From Mycobacterium sp. SMC-2 (GTDB taxonomy: Bacteria > Actinomycetota > Actinomycetes > Mycobacteriales > Mycobacteriaceae): a DNA stretch of 64,000 nt. The position numbers and the translations under genes were made by a program. The DNA is taken from the NCBI RefSeq assembly GCF_025263485.1, contig NZ_CP079863.1, forward strand, positions 5,146,001 through 5,210,000, read 5' to 3'. Shown here one piece after another: positions 43,682 to 53,651 of the stretch. Within the stretch, counting starts at the first letter, position 1, and each line of letters starts with the position of its first letter. The notes under the pieces are model-generated. The model had not been told where the DNA came from. It saw nothing but the letters and a program-made list of their open reading frames with translations, and made no database searches.

Positions 43682-44530
43682 ATGGATTACGGCCTTGTGC
43701 TTTTTACCAGCGACCGTGGCATCTCTCCGGCGTCGGCCGCGAAGCTTGCCGACGAACACGGCTTCACGACCTTTTACGTTCCCGAACACACCCACATCCC
43801 GATCAAGCGCGAGGCGGCGCACCCCACGACGGGCGACGCGTCGCTTCCCGACGACCGCTACATGCGGACGCTGGACCCATGGGTAAGTCTGGGCGCGGCG
43901 TGCGCCGTCACGTCGCGAGTGCGGCTGTCGACGGCGGTCGCGCTGCCCGTCGAACACGATCCGATCACGTTGGCCAAAAGCATTGCCACCCTTGACCATT
44001 TGTCCGGTGGACGGGTCAGCCTCGGCGTCGGGTTCGGCTGGAACACCGACGAGCTGGCCGACCACGGCGTGCCGCCCGCGCGCCGCCGCACCATGCTGCG
44101 CGAGTACATCGAAGCCATGCGGGAGCTGTGGACCAAAGAGGAAGCCGCCTACGACGGCGAGTTCGTCAAGTTCGGTCCGAGCTGGGCATGGCCCAAGCCC
44201 GTGCAGCCACATATTCCCGTGCTGGTGGGTGCCGCCGGGAACGAGAAGAACTTCAAGTGGATCGCCCGCAGCGCCGACGGCTGGATCACCACCCCGCGCG
44301 ACTTCGACATCGAGGAGCCGGTGAAGTTGCTGCAGGACACCTGGGCGGCCGCCGGCCGTGACGGTGCCCCGCAGATCGTGGCGCTGGACCTCAAGCCGAT
44401 CCCCGAGAAACTCGCCAAATGGGCCGAGCTGGGGGTGACCGAGGTGCTGTTCGGCCTGCCGGACCGCGCCGAGGACGAGGTCGTCGCCTACGTCGAGCGG
44501 CTGGCGGGCAAGCTGGCCGCCCTCGTCTGA
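43682..44530 (+). CDS. LLM-class F420/FMN-dependent oxidoreductase (Rv0953c-like)
   Basis: A 282-aa luciferase-like monooxygenase fold protein (MDYGLVLFTSDRGISPAS). It shows GFTTFYVPEHTHIPI, LSTAVALPVEHDPITLAKSI, LGVGFGWNTDEL and PVLVGAAGNEKNFKWIAR. These are typical of the F420-dependent subgroup abundant in mycobacteria, though the cofactor is not proved. Length equals that of Rv0953c, a member of the reported KstR regulon, and the operator immediately upstream supports a role in cholesterol/steroid catabolism. Converges on the thiolase-like gene. Confidence 0.88.
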   Translation: MDYGLVLFTSDRGISPASAAKLADEHGFTTFYVPEHTHIPIKREAAHPTTGDASLPDDRYMRTLDPWVSLGAACAVTSRVRLSTAVALPVEHDPITLAKSIATLDHLSGGRVSLGVGFGWNTDELADHGVPPARRRTMLREYIEAMRELWTKEEAAYDGEFVKFGPSWAWPKPVQPHIPVLVGAAGNEKNFKWIARSADGWITTPRDFDIEEPVKLLQDTWAAAGRDGAPQIVALDLKPIPEKLAKWAELGVTEVLFGLPDRAEDEVVAYVERLAGKLAALV

Positions 44531-44621
44531 CAAGACTGCGCATCCGCAGACATAACCCACCACGGCCCGCACACCGCGGCGTGTCGTGTGTGTGGTTTGC
44601 GTGTCGCGGAACGACGGTGCG

Positions 44622-46142
44622 TCAGGCCAACGTGCAGCGGTTGCCGTAGTCGAAGGAGCGCACCCGCACCGATTGACCCAGCGGGTCGCCATCGATCAGC
44701 AGCGCGATCAGTTCGTCGTCCTCGGTGGTGGACAAAAACCGGCTGCCGTCGTCCAGCCGGCCGATGATGATCCCGGTCGGGCGGCCGTCGTCGCGCCGCA
44801 CCGTATAGGTCTCGACGGTGCCGACGCCGTCGGCCCGCTCGATCACCGACTCGGTCGGCCAATCGGCGACCTGCTGCTGCGCCTGCGCGCTGCGGGCGGG
44901 CTTCCATTCCGCCGGAGTGGTGGAGTACACGCCGACCGAGTACTTGCTCAGGATGCCGCCGTTGGCGCCCACGAGGCCGAATTCGCCCGGCGTCCTTCGC
45001 ATTTGCCCGACGGTCTCGGCGACGGCATGCATCGAGTAGTTGTTGCCGGCGCCGCCGAAGAACGGCAGCCCGCCCGTCAGCGTCAGGCCGCGCGGATCGT
45101 CGGGCGCGATGCCCATGCCGTCGCAGATGTTGAACACCGGCACCGGAAAGCAGCTGTACAGATCGAAGGTGGCGACGTCGTCGACGCCGATGCCGGCCAT
45201 CGCCAGCGCCTCTCGGACGGCCAGGACGTGCGACGGCGCATGCCCGAGATCGGGGCGCTGCAGCAGCGCCTGCTCTTCGAGGTCGGCGTGGCCGTGCAGG
45301 TACACCCAGTTCTCCTCGGGCACCCCGAGGCGACGCGCCGCGCCGACCGACATCAGCAGCGCGGCCGCGCCCTGGTTCACCTGGTCGCGGGCGACCATCA
45401 GCCGCGGGTACGGCTCCGCGATCATCCGGTTGCGCTCGGTCACGGTGATCAGCTCCTCGACCGTGCGCTCCACCGGCGCGGCGGCGAACGGATTGCTGGC
45501 GGCGATCTTGGTGAAGGGCGCGAAGAGCTCGCCCATCCGCCGGCGGTACTCCGCCGGCCCCAACCCGGTCCCGGCCCGGCGGGCATTCTCCAACAGCGCG
45601 TACTGGATCGGCGCGCTGGTCAGCCCGTGCATGACGGTGTAGCGCGACACGAGCTTCTCGATGCCCTGGCCCCGGTCTTCGAGGTCACCGTCGACCGTCT
45701 CGGTGAAGTCGGGCCTGGCTTCGGCTTTGGCGAAGTAGCGCAGCGTCGACGTCGCGTCCGAACCGAACACCATCGCGGCCTGGGAGCGGCCCGCCGCGAT
45801 CTCCCCGGCCAGCTCGCTGATCAGGTGCTGAGGCCCCTGGCCGCCGACGATCTCGAGGATCGCGCGGGCGGGCGAGGCGCCGATGCGGTTGGCCACGGAT
45901 CGCGGGTAGTTGTTCGAACGCCCCAGCGGCGCATTGATAATGCCGGAGATCTCGAACTGCCTGACACCGGCCACGGTGTCGATCACCGCCGCGACGTCCC
46001 CGGCACCACAGTCGTCGACGGCGGCCCGAGCCGCCGCCGCGGCAAGTTCGACGGGCGACATCCCGCGGTAGGTCGGGTCGTCGATGCGCTCGGCGGCCTG
46101 CCCCACGCCGACGACGACGGGGGTGTTCGGGTCCAGATTCAT
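44622..46142 (-). CDS. thiolase-like protein type 1 (SCP2-thiolase-like, C-terminal TLP1 domain)
   Basis: A 506-aa protein from MNLDPNTPVVVGVGQAAERI (ATG 46142). Thiolase fold with VVVGVGQ at the start, VDDCGAGDVAAVIDTVAG, DLYSCFPVPVFN and TGGLPFFGGAGNNYSMHA. Where true thiolases carry the nucleophilic Cys (NxxCxSG) this protein reads LEIVGGQGPQHL, so that Cys is absent. About 95 extra C-terminal residues (WKPARSAQAQQQV to the end) match the additional domain of thiolase-like protein type 1 described in M. smegmatis. Not a standard acetyl-CoA acetyltransferase. H37Rv has no gene here between Rv0952 and Rv0953c, as I recall. Confidence 0.82.
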   Translation of the reverse strand: MNLDPNTPVVVGVGQAAERIDDPTYRGMSPVELAAAAARAAVDDCGAGDVAAVIDTVAGVRQFEISGIINAPLGRSNNYPRSVANRIGASPARAILEIVGGQGPQHLISELAGEIAAGRSQAAMVFGSDATSTLRYFAKAEARPDFTETVDGDLEDRGQGIEKLVSRYTVMHGLTSAPIQYALLENARRAGTGLGPAEYRRRMGELFAPFTKIAASNPFAAAPVERTVEELITVTERNRMIAEPYPRLMVARDQVNQGAAALLMSVGAARRLGVPEENWVYLHGHADLEEQALLQRPDLGHAPSHVLAVREALAMAGIGVDDVATFDLYSCFPVPVFNICDGMGIAPDDPRGLTLTGGLPFFGGAGNNYSMHAVAETVGQMRRTPGEFGLVGANGGILSKYSVGVYSTTPAEWKPARSAQAQQQVADWPTESVIERADGVGTVETYTVRRDDGRPTGIIIGRLDDGSRFLSTTEDDELIALLIDGDPLGQSVRVRSFDYGNRCTLA

Positions 46143-46202
46143 AGACCAACTATCTACCGCAGGCCCGTCCCCGGGCCTAATCGGGGGCCCGCTCGGCAAC
46201 CC

Positions 46203-47105
46203 CTACAGGCTCTGCAGGATCTCCCGGGCCAATGCCGCGGTCGCCGACGGAGTCTTGCCGACCTTGACGCCGGCGGCCTCCAGGGCCTCCTTCTTGGCGG
46301 CCGCGGTTCCCGACGAGCCGGACACGATGGCACCGGCGTGGCCCATCGTCTTGCCTTCGGGCGCAGTGAATCCCGCGACATAGCCGACGACCGGTTTGGA
46401 GACGTTCGCCTTGATGTAGTCGGCCGCACGCTCCTCGGCGTCGCCGCCGATCTCACCGATCATCACGATGACCTTGGTGTCGGGGTCCTTCTCGAAGGCC
46501 TCGATGGCGTCGATGTGGGTGGTGCCGATCACCGGGTCACCGCCGATGCCGATCGAGGTGGAGAACCCGAAATCGCGCAGCTCGTACATCATCTGGTAGG
46601 TCAGCGTGCCTGACTTGGACACCAGCCCGACGGGGCCGGGTCCACTGATGTTGGCGGGGGTGATGCCGGCCAGCGCCTCGCCCGGCGTGATGATGCCCGG
46701 GCAGTTGGGCCCGATGATGCGCGTCTTCTGGCCCTGGTCGACGTTGTAGGCCCACGCATAAGCGGTGTCCTGCACCGGAATTCCCTCGGTGATGACGACC
46801 AGCAGCGGAATCTCGGCGTCAATGGCCTCGATCATGGCGTCCTTGGCGAATTTCGGCGGCACGAAGCCGACCGACACGTTGGCGCCGGTCTCCTTCATCG
46901 CTTCCGCGACGGTGCCGAACACCGGCAGCTCGACGTCCCTGCCTTTCGCGTCGACGTGCGAGACGGTGGTGCCCGCCTTGCGGGCGTTGACGCCGCCCAC
47001 CACCTGGGTGCCCGCCTTCAGCATCAGCGCGGTGTGCTTGGTGCCCTCGCCGCCGGTGATGCCCTGGACGATGACTTTGGAGTCCTTGTTCAGAAAGATC
47101 GACAT
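46203..47105 (-). CDS. sucD: succinyl-CoA synthetase alpha subunit
   Basis: A 300-aa subunit of the TCA-cycle enzyme making ATP/GTP from succinyl-CoA. It has [18 protein letters not shown] (CoA-binding), then [14 protein letters not shown] and [17 protein letters not shown]. The phospho-His lies in the loop [20 protein letters not shown]. It lies 12 bases after sucC. Orthologue of Rv0952. Confidence 0.97.
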   Translation of the reverse strand: MSIFLNKDSKVIVQGITGGEGTKHTALMLKAGTQVVGGVNARKAGTTVSHVDAKGRDVELPVFGTVAEAMKETGANVSVGFVPPKFAKDAMIEAIDAEIPLLVVITEGIPVQDTAYAWAYNVDQGQKTRIIGPNCPGIITPGEALAGITPANISGPGPVGLVSKSGTLTYQMMYELRDFGFSTSIGIGGDPVIGTTHIDAIEAFEKDPDTKVIVMIGEIGGDAEERAADYIKANVSKPVVGYVAGFTAPEGKTMGHAGAIVSGSSGTAAAKKEALEAAGVKVGKTPSATAALAREILQSL

Positions 47106-47117
47106 CGCTTGGCTCCC

Positions 47118-48281
47118 TTACTTGCTCGCCAGCTCGGCGGCTTTGTCGGCGCCGGCGTCCATGGTGTCGGCCTGGATCACCAGCGGGTGGTTGGCTTGGG
47201 CCAGGATGCGTCGGCCTTCGTCGACGTTGTTGCCGTCGAGGCGGACCACGAGCGGCTTGTTGGCCTCGTCACCGAGCATCTTCAGCGCGGTCACGATTCC
47301 GTTGGCGACGGCGTCGCACGAGGTGATACCCCCGAACACGTTGACGAACACGCTCTTGACCTGCTTGTCGTTCAGGATGACGTCGAGGCCGGCGGCCATC
47401 ACCTCGGCCGACGCGCCGCCGCCGATGTCCAGGAAGTTGGCCGGCTTGACGCCGCCGTGCTTTTCGCCGGCGTAGGCGACCACGTCGAGCGTGGACATGA
47501 CCAGGCCCGCGCCGTTCCCGATGATGCCGACCGCGCCGTCCAGCTTCACGTAGTTGAGGTCGTGTTCCTTGGCCTTGAGCTCGAGCGGGTCGGTGGAGTC
47601 GCGGTCCTCGAATTCGGCGTGGCCGGGCTGGCGGAAGTCGGCGTTGGCGTCCAGGGTGACCTTTCCGTCCAGCGCGAGGATCTGGTCGTCGGGGGTGCGC
47701 ACCAGCGGGTTGACCTCGACCAGGGTGGCATCCTCGGCGACGAAGAGCTCCCACAGCTTGCTGATGGTCACCGCGGCGGCGTCGAGCACCTCGGCCGGCA
47801 GGTGCCCCTTCTCGGCGATGGACCGCGCGGTTGCCAGGTCGACACCTTTGACGGCGTTCACCGGGACCTTGGCCAGCCGCTCGGGCTTGGTGGCGGCGAC
47901 CTCTTCGATTTCCATGCCGCCCTCGACCGAGCACATCGCGAGGTACGTGCGGTTGGCGCGGTCGAGCAGGAAGGAGATGTAGTACTCCTCGGCGATGTCG
48001 CTGGCCTCGGCGACCAGCAGCTTCTTGACGATGTGTCCCTTGATGTCGAGACCGAGGATGTTCTTGGCGTGTTGGTAGGCGTCTTCCGGTGTCGCCGCGT
48101 ACTTGACGCCACCCGCCTTGCCGCGGCCGCCGACCTTGACCTGCGCCTTGACCATCACCGGCGCGCCGACCTCGGTCGCGATTTCCCTTGCGCCCTCGGC
48201 GGTGTCGGTCACCCGCCCCGGCGTGGTCGGTACGTTGTGCTTGACGAACAATTCTTTGGCTTGATACTCGAAAAGGTCCAT
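47118..48281 (-). CDS. sucC: succinyl-CoA synthetase beta subunit
   Basis: A 387-aa ATP-grasp subunit from [18 protein letters not shown] (ATG 48281; upstream open frame is not coding). It has [36 protein letters not shown]-like metal region [16 protein letters not shown], and the C-terminal [14 protein letters not shown] with [13 protein letters not shown]. First gene of the sucCD operon. The region 48282-48530 upstream contains its promoter and that of the divergent peptidase gene; no further feature was resolved. Orthologue of Rv0951. Confidence 0.97.
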   Translation of the reverse strand: MDLFEYQAKELFVKHNVPTTPGRVTDTAEGAREIATEVGAPVMVKAQVKVGGRGKAGGVKYAATPEDAYQHAKNILGLDIKGHIVKKLLVAEASDIAEEYYISFLLDRANRTYLAMCSVEGGMEIEEVAATKPERLAKVPVNAVKGVDLATARSIAEKGHLPAEVLDAAAVTISKLWELFVAEDATLVEVNPLVRTPDDQILALDGKVTLDANADFRQPGHAEFEDRDSTDPLELKAKEHDLNYVKLDGAVGIIGNGAGLVMSTLDVVAYAGEKHGGVKPANFLDIGGGASAEVMAAGLDVILNDKQVKSVFVNVFGGITSCDAVANGIVTALKMLGDEANKPLVVRLDGNNVDEGRRILAQANHPLVIQADTMDAGADKAAELASK

Positions 48282-48530
48282 GGACTCTCTGTCTTCGCTC
48301 GACTCAACTACTAGGCCTCTTGGTGGGCGGTGCCGCATTCCGCAACTCGCACGGACGAACTGTATCCACCGTCCAACCGGCTGTTTCCGGCGCGTCCGGC
48401 GATGTGGCACAGCTCACGGCGTAGCTGCATACCCGGTCCGTGACCCAAATCACAATTTCGGGTCGGATAGCGCGACGAGGTTGCCAGCTCCGCGAGTCAG
48501 CGGATACCTTCCTAGGGTCCAGATAACGTT

Positions 48531-49649
48531 ATGGTCACGATACGAGGGCATTTCAGCTTGTCCCAGCACCGTTTAGCTCCTTCTACTGCTGATACAGCAG
48601 GCGTGGTGAGGGTTGGTCGCGCGGCAGGCGGCCGGGGGACGGAACCGCATCGCAACGAAGTCACCGAAATCCTCCCACTCGACGGCTTCAACTTCGACGA
48701 CCTGGATTGGCGCGACGAGGTCAGCGACCTCGGCGACCTCGACTACAGCAACGACTCCACCTTCGACAACGAAGCGCAGGTGTTGCTGGCGCCCGAGCTC
48801 GATGACCTGAACGAGGCCGACGACCCGGCACCGCTGTGGCTGGCCGCACCCGTGACCGAGCTGCTGCCGCGTGTGGTTGTCGGACCCGAGCCGCGACGGG
48901 GTCGCCCGCACGCCACCGACGTCGTTGGTGTGGCCCGACACCGCGGGCAGCATCGCAAGCAACCGACCAGCGCGGCCAGGGGCCGCCTGCTCATCTCGGC
49001 GATGGCCGCCGGCGCGGCCGCCGCGGCGGCGCACACGGCCACCAGCCACGCCGATTCGCCCAAGACCGAGGCCGTGCTCACCGCGAACGCGTCGGCGCTC
49101 ATCGGTGGATCGGGCACCAACACCATCCGCGGCCCCCAGGTGGTCGCCCTCGAGCCGGCGGCGAGCGCCGCGCTGCACAACCAGGAGCTCGCCAAGGGCA
49201 TCGCGTTCGCTAACGACCGAGCCCAACGTGAGGCGCGGCTGCAGCAGCCGCTCTACGTGATGCCGACGAAGGGCATCTTCACCTCCAACTTCGGTTACCG
49301 CTGGGGCGTGCTGCACGCCGGCATCGACCTGGCCAACTCGATCGGGACACCCATTTACGCCGTGTCCGACGGCGTCGTCATCGATGCCGGCCCGGCCGCC
49401 GGCTACGGGGCACTGGTCAAGCTGCGCCACGCCGACGGTACGGTCACCCTCTACGGCCACGTCAACACCACGCTGGTCAGCGTCGGCCAGCGCGTGATGG
49501 CCGGCGACCAGATCGCCACCATGGGCAACCGCGGCAACTCCACCGGCCCGCACCTGCATTTCGAGGTGCTCCAGGGCGGCACCGAACGAATCGACCCCGT
49601 GCCGTGGCTGGCTAAGCGAGGTCTTATGGTCGGCAACTACGCTGGTTGA
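48531..49649 (+). CDS. M23-family peptidoglycan endopeptidase
   Basis: Up to 372 aa from ATG 48531. GTG codons at 48603/48606 ([10 protein letters not shown]) may be the real start, since a TANNNT hexamer (TAACGT, 48524-48529) lies right against the first ATG and neither start has an SD. An acidic N-terminal part ([17 protein letters not shown]) is followed by a short hydrophobic segment ([16 protein letters not shown]), then a helical spacer. The C-terminal LytM/M23 domain has zinc ligands in [17 protein letters not shown] (HxxxD) and TGPHLHFEV (HxH). It would cut peptide cross-bridges in the cell wall. Orthologue of Rv0950c. Confidence 0.9.
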   Translation: MVTIRGHFSLSQHRLAPSTADTAGVVRVGRAAGGRGTEPHRNEVTEILPLDGFNFDDLDWRDEVSDLGDLDYSNDSTFDNEAQVLLAPELDDLNEADDPAPLWLAAPVTELLPRVVVGPEPRRGRPHATDVVGVARHRGQHRKQPTSAARGRLLISAMAAGAAAAAAHTATSHADSPKTEAVLTANASALIGGSGTNTIRGPQVVALEPAASAALHNQELAKGIAFANDRAQREARLQQPLYVMPTKGIFTSNFGYRWGVLHAGIDLANSIGTPIYAVSDGVVIDAGPAAGYGALVKLRHADGTVTLYGHVNTTLVSVGQRVMAGDQIATMGNRGNSTGPHLHFEVLQGGTERIDPVPWLAKRGLMVGNYAG

Positions 49650-49650
49650 G

Positions 49651-50226
49651 GTGACCGCGCCGAATCAACCATCCCCCGGTCCGCAGCCGTCCGAGTCGAC
49701 GCCATCGGACTCGCAAACTCGCATCATCCGCCGGGCACCCACCGGAGCGATCCCCATAACGCCGGAATTCCCGACCACCCACATCCCCACCCAGCCACCG
49801 CCGTACCAGGGCGCTCCCCGCGCGGGACGCCAACCAACTCCGGGTGCGCCGGCCACTGAGCCCAGCGACCGGACGGCCGTCGCCGCCTGCGCCGTCAGCA
49901 TCGTCAGTGGTTGGGCCACGTCGGTGGTCGCGACCGACCTGATCGCCGGCTGGTGGCGAAGCGACCGGCTGTTCTGCATCGCGATCGCATTCCTGGCCCT
50001 GGTGTTCGCCGCGGCCACGGTGTCGGGCGTGATCCTGTTGCTGCAGCACCGCCCCTTCGGGCGCTACCTCATCGTGACCGGCGCCCTCGTCGCGGTGCTG
50101 ACCTACCTGGGTGTTTTCATCGCCGGTGCCCGTGTCGCGTGGGTCGTGCACCTGCTGCCGCTGCTGCCGATCGCCAGCGTGGTGCTGGCGATGCACCCGC
50201 GAACCAAACGCTGGGTGGAGGCTTGA
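49651..50226 (+). CDS. proline-rich protein with C-terminal membrane helices
   Basis: A 191-aa protein starting at GTG one base after the peptidase stop, so co-transcribed. The first 75 residues are Pro/Thr/Ser/Gln-rich and probably disordered. Then come about four hydrophobic segments (AVAACAVSIVSGWATSVVAT, LFCIAIAFLALVFAAATVSG, LIVTGALVAVLTYLGVFIAG, VVHLLPLLPIASVVLAM). No recognised family. Linkage to the M23 peptidase suggests an envelope role. Confidence 0.75.
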   Translation: MTAPNQPSPGPQPSESTPSDSQTRIIRRAPTGAIPITPEFPTTHIPTQPPPYQGAPRAGRQPTPGAPATEPSDRTAVAACAVSIVSGWATSVVATDLIAGWWRSDRLFCIAIAFLALVFAAATVSGVILLLQHRPFGRYLIVTGALVAVLTYLGVFIAGARVAWVVHLLPLLPIASVVLAMHPRTKRWVEA

Positions 50227-50266
50227 CCCGCCCCGCGGGTGAGACCATTAGGCGACTTTCAAATCC

Positions 50267-50284
50267 GATATCACCGGCGATATC
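50267..50284. repeat. 18-bp palindrome between converging genes
   Basis: GATATC-ACCGGC-GATATC. Outer arms are perfect and the inner ACCGGC has one mismatched pair. Located between the stop codons of the membrane-protein gene and uvrD1. Confidence 0.7.
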
Positions 50285-50323
50285 AAGTTCCGGAATCGTC
50301 TGATGGTCCGCAGCCGCGCCTCC

Positions 50324-52657
50324 TTAGAGCTTGCTGATCGGCGCGTGGTTGTGCATCAGCTTGACCCGTCCCGCGCTGCCGAAATCGATGAGCGACATGG
50401 CCGATTCGCCGACGCCGGAAACCTCTTCGACGCGGCCCAGCCCGTACTTGTCGTGCGTCACCCGGTCGCCGGGCTCGAGCACCAGCAGCGGTCGCTTGCC
50501 CGCGCCCGAACGCGTCGGCGCCGCGCGCGGCGTACCGAACCGGCCCGCGCCACTCACCGGAGCGCTGAATGACGGGGCCGGCGCCGTGCGCCGCCACTCG
50601 ATGAGTTCCTGCGGAATCTCCCGCAGGAAGCGGGATTCCGGGTTGAGCATCGGCTGCCCCCAGGAGGACCGGACGATGGCCCTGCTCAGATACAGCCGCT
50701 GACGGGCGCGGGTGATGCCGACGTAGGCCAGCCGCCGCTCCTCGGACAGCTCCGTCGAGTCGTCCAGCGCACGCATGTGCGGGAACATCCCGTCCTCCCA
50801 GCCCGTGACGAACACCACCGGGAACTCCAGCCCCTTGGCGGTGTGCAGCGTCATCAGGGTGACCATGCCGGCTCCGTCGTCGGGGATGTCGTCGCTGTCG
50901 GAAACCAGCGATACCCGTTCCAGGAATTCCGCCAGCACGCCGGTGTCCGGCACGTCCTCATCGTCCGGGGCCTGCAACGACTCGTCCAACGCGGCCGCGT
51001 TGGCCCGGTCGGTGCTGAATTCGTGTGCCACGCTCACGAGTTCGTTGAGGTTGTCCAGGCGGGCCAGATCCTGGGGATCGGTCGAGGACTCCAACTCGCG
51101 GCGGTAGCCGGTACGTTCGAGCACCGACTCGACCAGATCGCCGAGATCCTCGTCGAGGCGGCCCCGGAGCTCGTCGAGCAGTTCAACGAAACCGGTGATC
51201 GCCTTCTCCGCGCGCGAATTGAGCATGGGCACTTTGCCTTGGGCGGCGGCCACCAGCGCGTCGGCGAAACTCGCGCCGGTGTTCTCCGCGTACACCGCCA
51301 CGCAGGCCTCGGCACGATCACCGATGCCACGGCGTGGGGTGTTGAGGATGCGCCGCATACTGACCGCGTCACCGGGGTTGTCCAGCACCCGCAGATAGGC
51401 CACGATGTCGCGAATCTCTTTGCGCTCGTAAAACCGCACGCCCCCAACGACTTTGTAGGGAATGCCGGCGCGGATGAACACCTCTTCGAAGGACCGCGAC
51501 GAGTTGTTGGTGCGATAGAACACGGCCACGTCGTTATAGGTGATCTCGCCCCGGTCGGCGAGCGCGTCGATTTCCTCGGCGACGAACCGGGCCTCGTCGT
51601 GCTCGTTGTCCGCGACGTAGCCGACGATCAACTCACCGGCACCCGCGTCGGTCCACAGCCGTTTGTCCCGGCGCCCGGAGTTGCGGGCGATCACGGAGTT
51701 GGCCGCCGACAGGATGTTTTGCGTCGAACGGTAATTCTGTTCCAGCAGAATGGTTGTCGCGTCCGGATAGTCGCGTTCGAAGTCCTCGATGTTGCGAATC
51801 GTGGCGCCGCGGAAGGCATAGATCGACTGATCGGCGTCGCCGACGACGCACAATTCGGCCGGCGGCACGTCGTCGGGAGATTCGGTGGCGCCGTGACCGA
51901 CCAGTTCCCGCACCAGCACGTACTGCGCATGGTTGGTGTCCTGATACTCGTCGACCAGGACGTGACGGAATCGCCGGCGGTAGTGCTGGGCGATCTGCGG
52001 GAAGGCCCGCAGCACCGCGACCGTTTCGCCGATCAGGTCGTCGAAGTCCAGCGCGTTGGCAGCCCGCAGCCGTCGCTGGTATTCGCCGTAGACAGAGGCC
52101 ACGGTGCGAACCAGGTCGTCGGAGTCATCCGTCAGCCTGGCCACCGCGTCGGCGGGGTCGATCAATTCGTTCTTCAGGTTGGATATGGCGTTGGCCAGCA
52201 GCCGAGGCGAATAGCGCTTGATGTCGAGCCCCATGTCGCGCCCGATCATCTGCAGCAGGCGGCGGGAATCGTCGGCGTCGTAGATCGAGAAGTTGGAATT
52301 GAGGCCCTCGATCAACGACGCCTGGTTGCGCAGGATGCGGACACACGTCGAGTGGAAGGTGGACACCCACATGGCGCGGGCGCGGTTGCCGACTAGCCGC
52401 ACCACGCGTTCGCGCATCTCGGCCGCGGCCTTGTTGGTGAACGTGATGGCCAAAATCTGGCCGACCCCTACGCCGCGCGCCGCGATCAGATAGGCGATGC
52501 GGCGCGTCAACACCGCGGTCTTGCCCGAGCCGGCGCCCGCCACGATCAGCAGCGGCGAGCCCTCGTGCACCACCGCCTTGCGCTGTTGCGGGTTGAGACC
52601 TTCGAGCAGCTGGTCTGCTTCGGAGGCCAGATTGGCATCGGTTACATACACACTCAT
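50324..52657 (-). CDS. uvrD1: ATP-dependent DNA helicase UvrD1
   Basis: A 777-aa SF1A 3'-5' helicase of nucleotide excision and strand-break repair. Motifs: Q-motif LNPQQRKAV, Walker A VAGAGSGKTAVLTRR, DEYQDTNHAQY, GDADQSIYAFRGA, LEQNYRSTQNIL and LMTLHTAKGLEFPVVFVTGW with GITRARQRLYL. The C-terminal Tudor-like tail (LEPGDRVTHDKYGLGRVEEV) is the part known in M. tuberculosis UvrD1 to contact Ku. Orthologue of Rv0949. ATG at 52657. Confidence 0.96.
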   Translation of the reverse strand: MSVYVTDANLASEADQLLEGLNPQQRKAVVHEGSPLLIVAGAGSGKTAVLTRRIAYLIAARGVGVGQILAITFTNKAAAEMRERVVRLVGNRARAMWVSTFHSTCVRILRNQASLIEGLNSNFSIYDADDSRRLLQMIGRDMGLDIKRYSPRLLANAISNLKNELIDPADAVARLTDDSDDLVRTVASVYGEYQRRLRAANALDFDDLIGETVAVLRAFPQIAQHYRRRFRHVLVDEYQDTNHAQYVLVRELVGHGATESPDDVPPAELCVVGDADQSIYAFRGATIRNIEDFERDYPDATTILLEQNYRSTQNILSAANSVIARNSGRRDKRLWTDAGAGELIVGYVADNEHDEARFVAEEIDALADRGEITYNDVAVFYRTNNSSRSFEEVFIRAGIPYKVVGGVRFYERKEIRDIVAYLRVLDNPGDAVSMRRILNTPRRGIGDRAEACVAVYAENTGASFADALVAAAQGKVPMLNSRAEKAITGFVELLDELRGRLDEDLGDLVESVLERTGYRRELESSTDPQDLARLDNLNELVSVAHEFSTDRANAAALDESLQAPDDEDVPDTGVLAEFLERVSLVSDSDDIPDDGAGMVTLMTLHTAKGLEFPVVFVTGWEDGMFPHMRALDDSTELSEERRLAYVGITRARQRLYLSRAIVRSSWGQPMLNPESRFLREIPQELIEWRRTAPAPSFSAPVSGAGRFGTPRAAPTRSGAGKRPLLVLEPGDRVTHDKYGLGRVEEVSGVGESAMSLIDFGSAGRVKLMHNHAPISKL

Positions 52658-53108
52658 GTTGGTCCAAACTTACCGCCGCCCACCGACACACGCGGCCAGG
52701 CATCAGACCAGGCTAGTGCCCCGAACGCCCTTCGCCCGGAAAATCCGCACCTGCAAAATTGGGTGTTTCGCGGTCCAATACGCGACCTGGCCGGAAATGG
52801 CCGCTTATTACACCCGGGTCGAAAAGCGCCCATAAATGCGTCCGAGTTTGCGTCGCCGCCAATCTCGCGCAATCCGCCATAAGCGCCGAATTCGGCCCCG
52901 CGTTAACGGAATCCACACCCGCGGGCGATCCCCGCACGGGCACCGGCGCAACCAAACACACCGACAGTCCCGCCGGGCCACGGACGGGCTAATGGCCAGT
53001 TCAAGCACGCCTTTTTGCGCGGGAGCCGTTTTTAGTGGCACACTCGTTTGGTGCTCAACGCGCAGTGCCATCGGCAGCCTGGCGTCCCGAACAGCCGCCG
53101 ATTTTTTT

Positions 53109-53195
53109 ACGGGTACCGGTTCGCGGTCCCCGTGGTCTAGCTGCTTCAAAAGAGCCCCGTGGTCCGCTTCCGGAGATCGGGGCTCCTCTCTTTTG
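53109..53195 (+). promoter_or_regulatory. structured leader with two hairpins before chorismate mutase
   Basis: The first hairpin is ACGGG-T-ACCG-GTTCG-CGGT-C-CCCGT (53109-53133). The second is CAAAAGAGCCCCG (53147-53159) pairing with CGGGG...CTC...TTTTG (53178-53195), a 13-bp stem with one bulge. A run of seven T lies just upstream (53102-53108). All of this sits within 110 bases of the start codon. The rest of 52658-53108 shows no gene. Attenuator, terminator or small RNA are all possible. Confidence 0.5.
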
Positions 53196-53211
53196 TGAGG
53201 CCCGAAACCGG

Positions 53212-53544
53212 ATGAGACCACAACCCCCACATCCCGAGAATGCGGAGTTAGCAGAGATGAAGGTTGAGACGGTGCAAACCCCACAAAAGGTCGACGCCGA
53301 AGAGTTGAGCATCGACGACTTGCGCCATGAGATCGACCGGCTCGACGCCGAGATCCTCGCCGCGGTGAAGCGGCGCACCGAGGTGTCGCAGGCGATCGGC
53401 AAGGTACGGATGGCCTCCGGCGGCACGCGGCTCGTCCACAGCCGCGAAATGAAGGTGATCGAACGCTACAGCGAGCTCGGTCCCGACGGTAAGGACCTCG
53501 CGATCCTGCTGCTGCGGTTGGGCCGGGGCCGGCTCGGCCACTGA
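53212..53544 (+). CDS. chorismate mutase (AroQ-delta, intracellular)
   Basis: 110 aa from ATG 53212 (MRPQPPHPENAELAEM), matching the Rv0948c annotation; ATG 53257 (MKVETVQTPQ) with GGAG nearby is an alternative. All-helical AroQ domain: LSIDDLRHEIDRLDAEIL (Arg), AVKRRTEVSQAIGKVRMASG (Arg/Lys), VHSREMKVIERYSELG. The C-terminus LLLRLGRGRLGH is the segment by which the M. tuberculosis enzyme is activated on binding DAHP synthase. It converts chorismate to prephenate for Phe and Tyr. Confidence 0.93.
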   Translation: MRPQPPHPENAELAEMKVETVQTPQKVDAEELSIDDLRHEIDRLDAEILAAVKRRTEVSQAIGKVRMASGGTRLVHSREMKVIERYSELGPDGKDLAILLLRLGRGRLGH

Positions 53545-53651
53545 GTCGGCCGTCGCGCCGGACTGCGTCGCGCTTGCGACCGCTAGACCCCATGGTGACG
53601 GCCCGCCGCGCCCGGCTACGCCGCGCTTGCGACCGTCATTAGGGTCGAACT

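Noticed and set aside
44536..44549. CTGCG-catc-CGCAG hairpin as terminator between the LLM and thiolase-like genes
   Set aside because: The stem is only five base pairs and has no T-tract on either strand.
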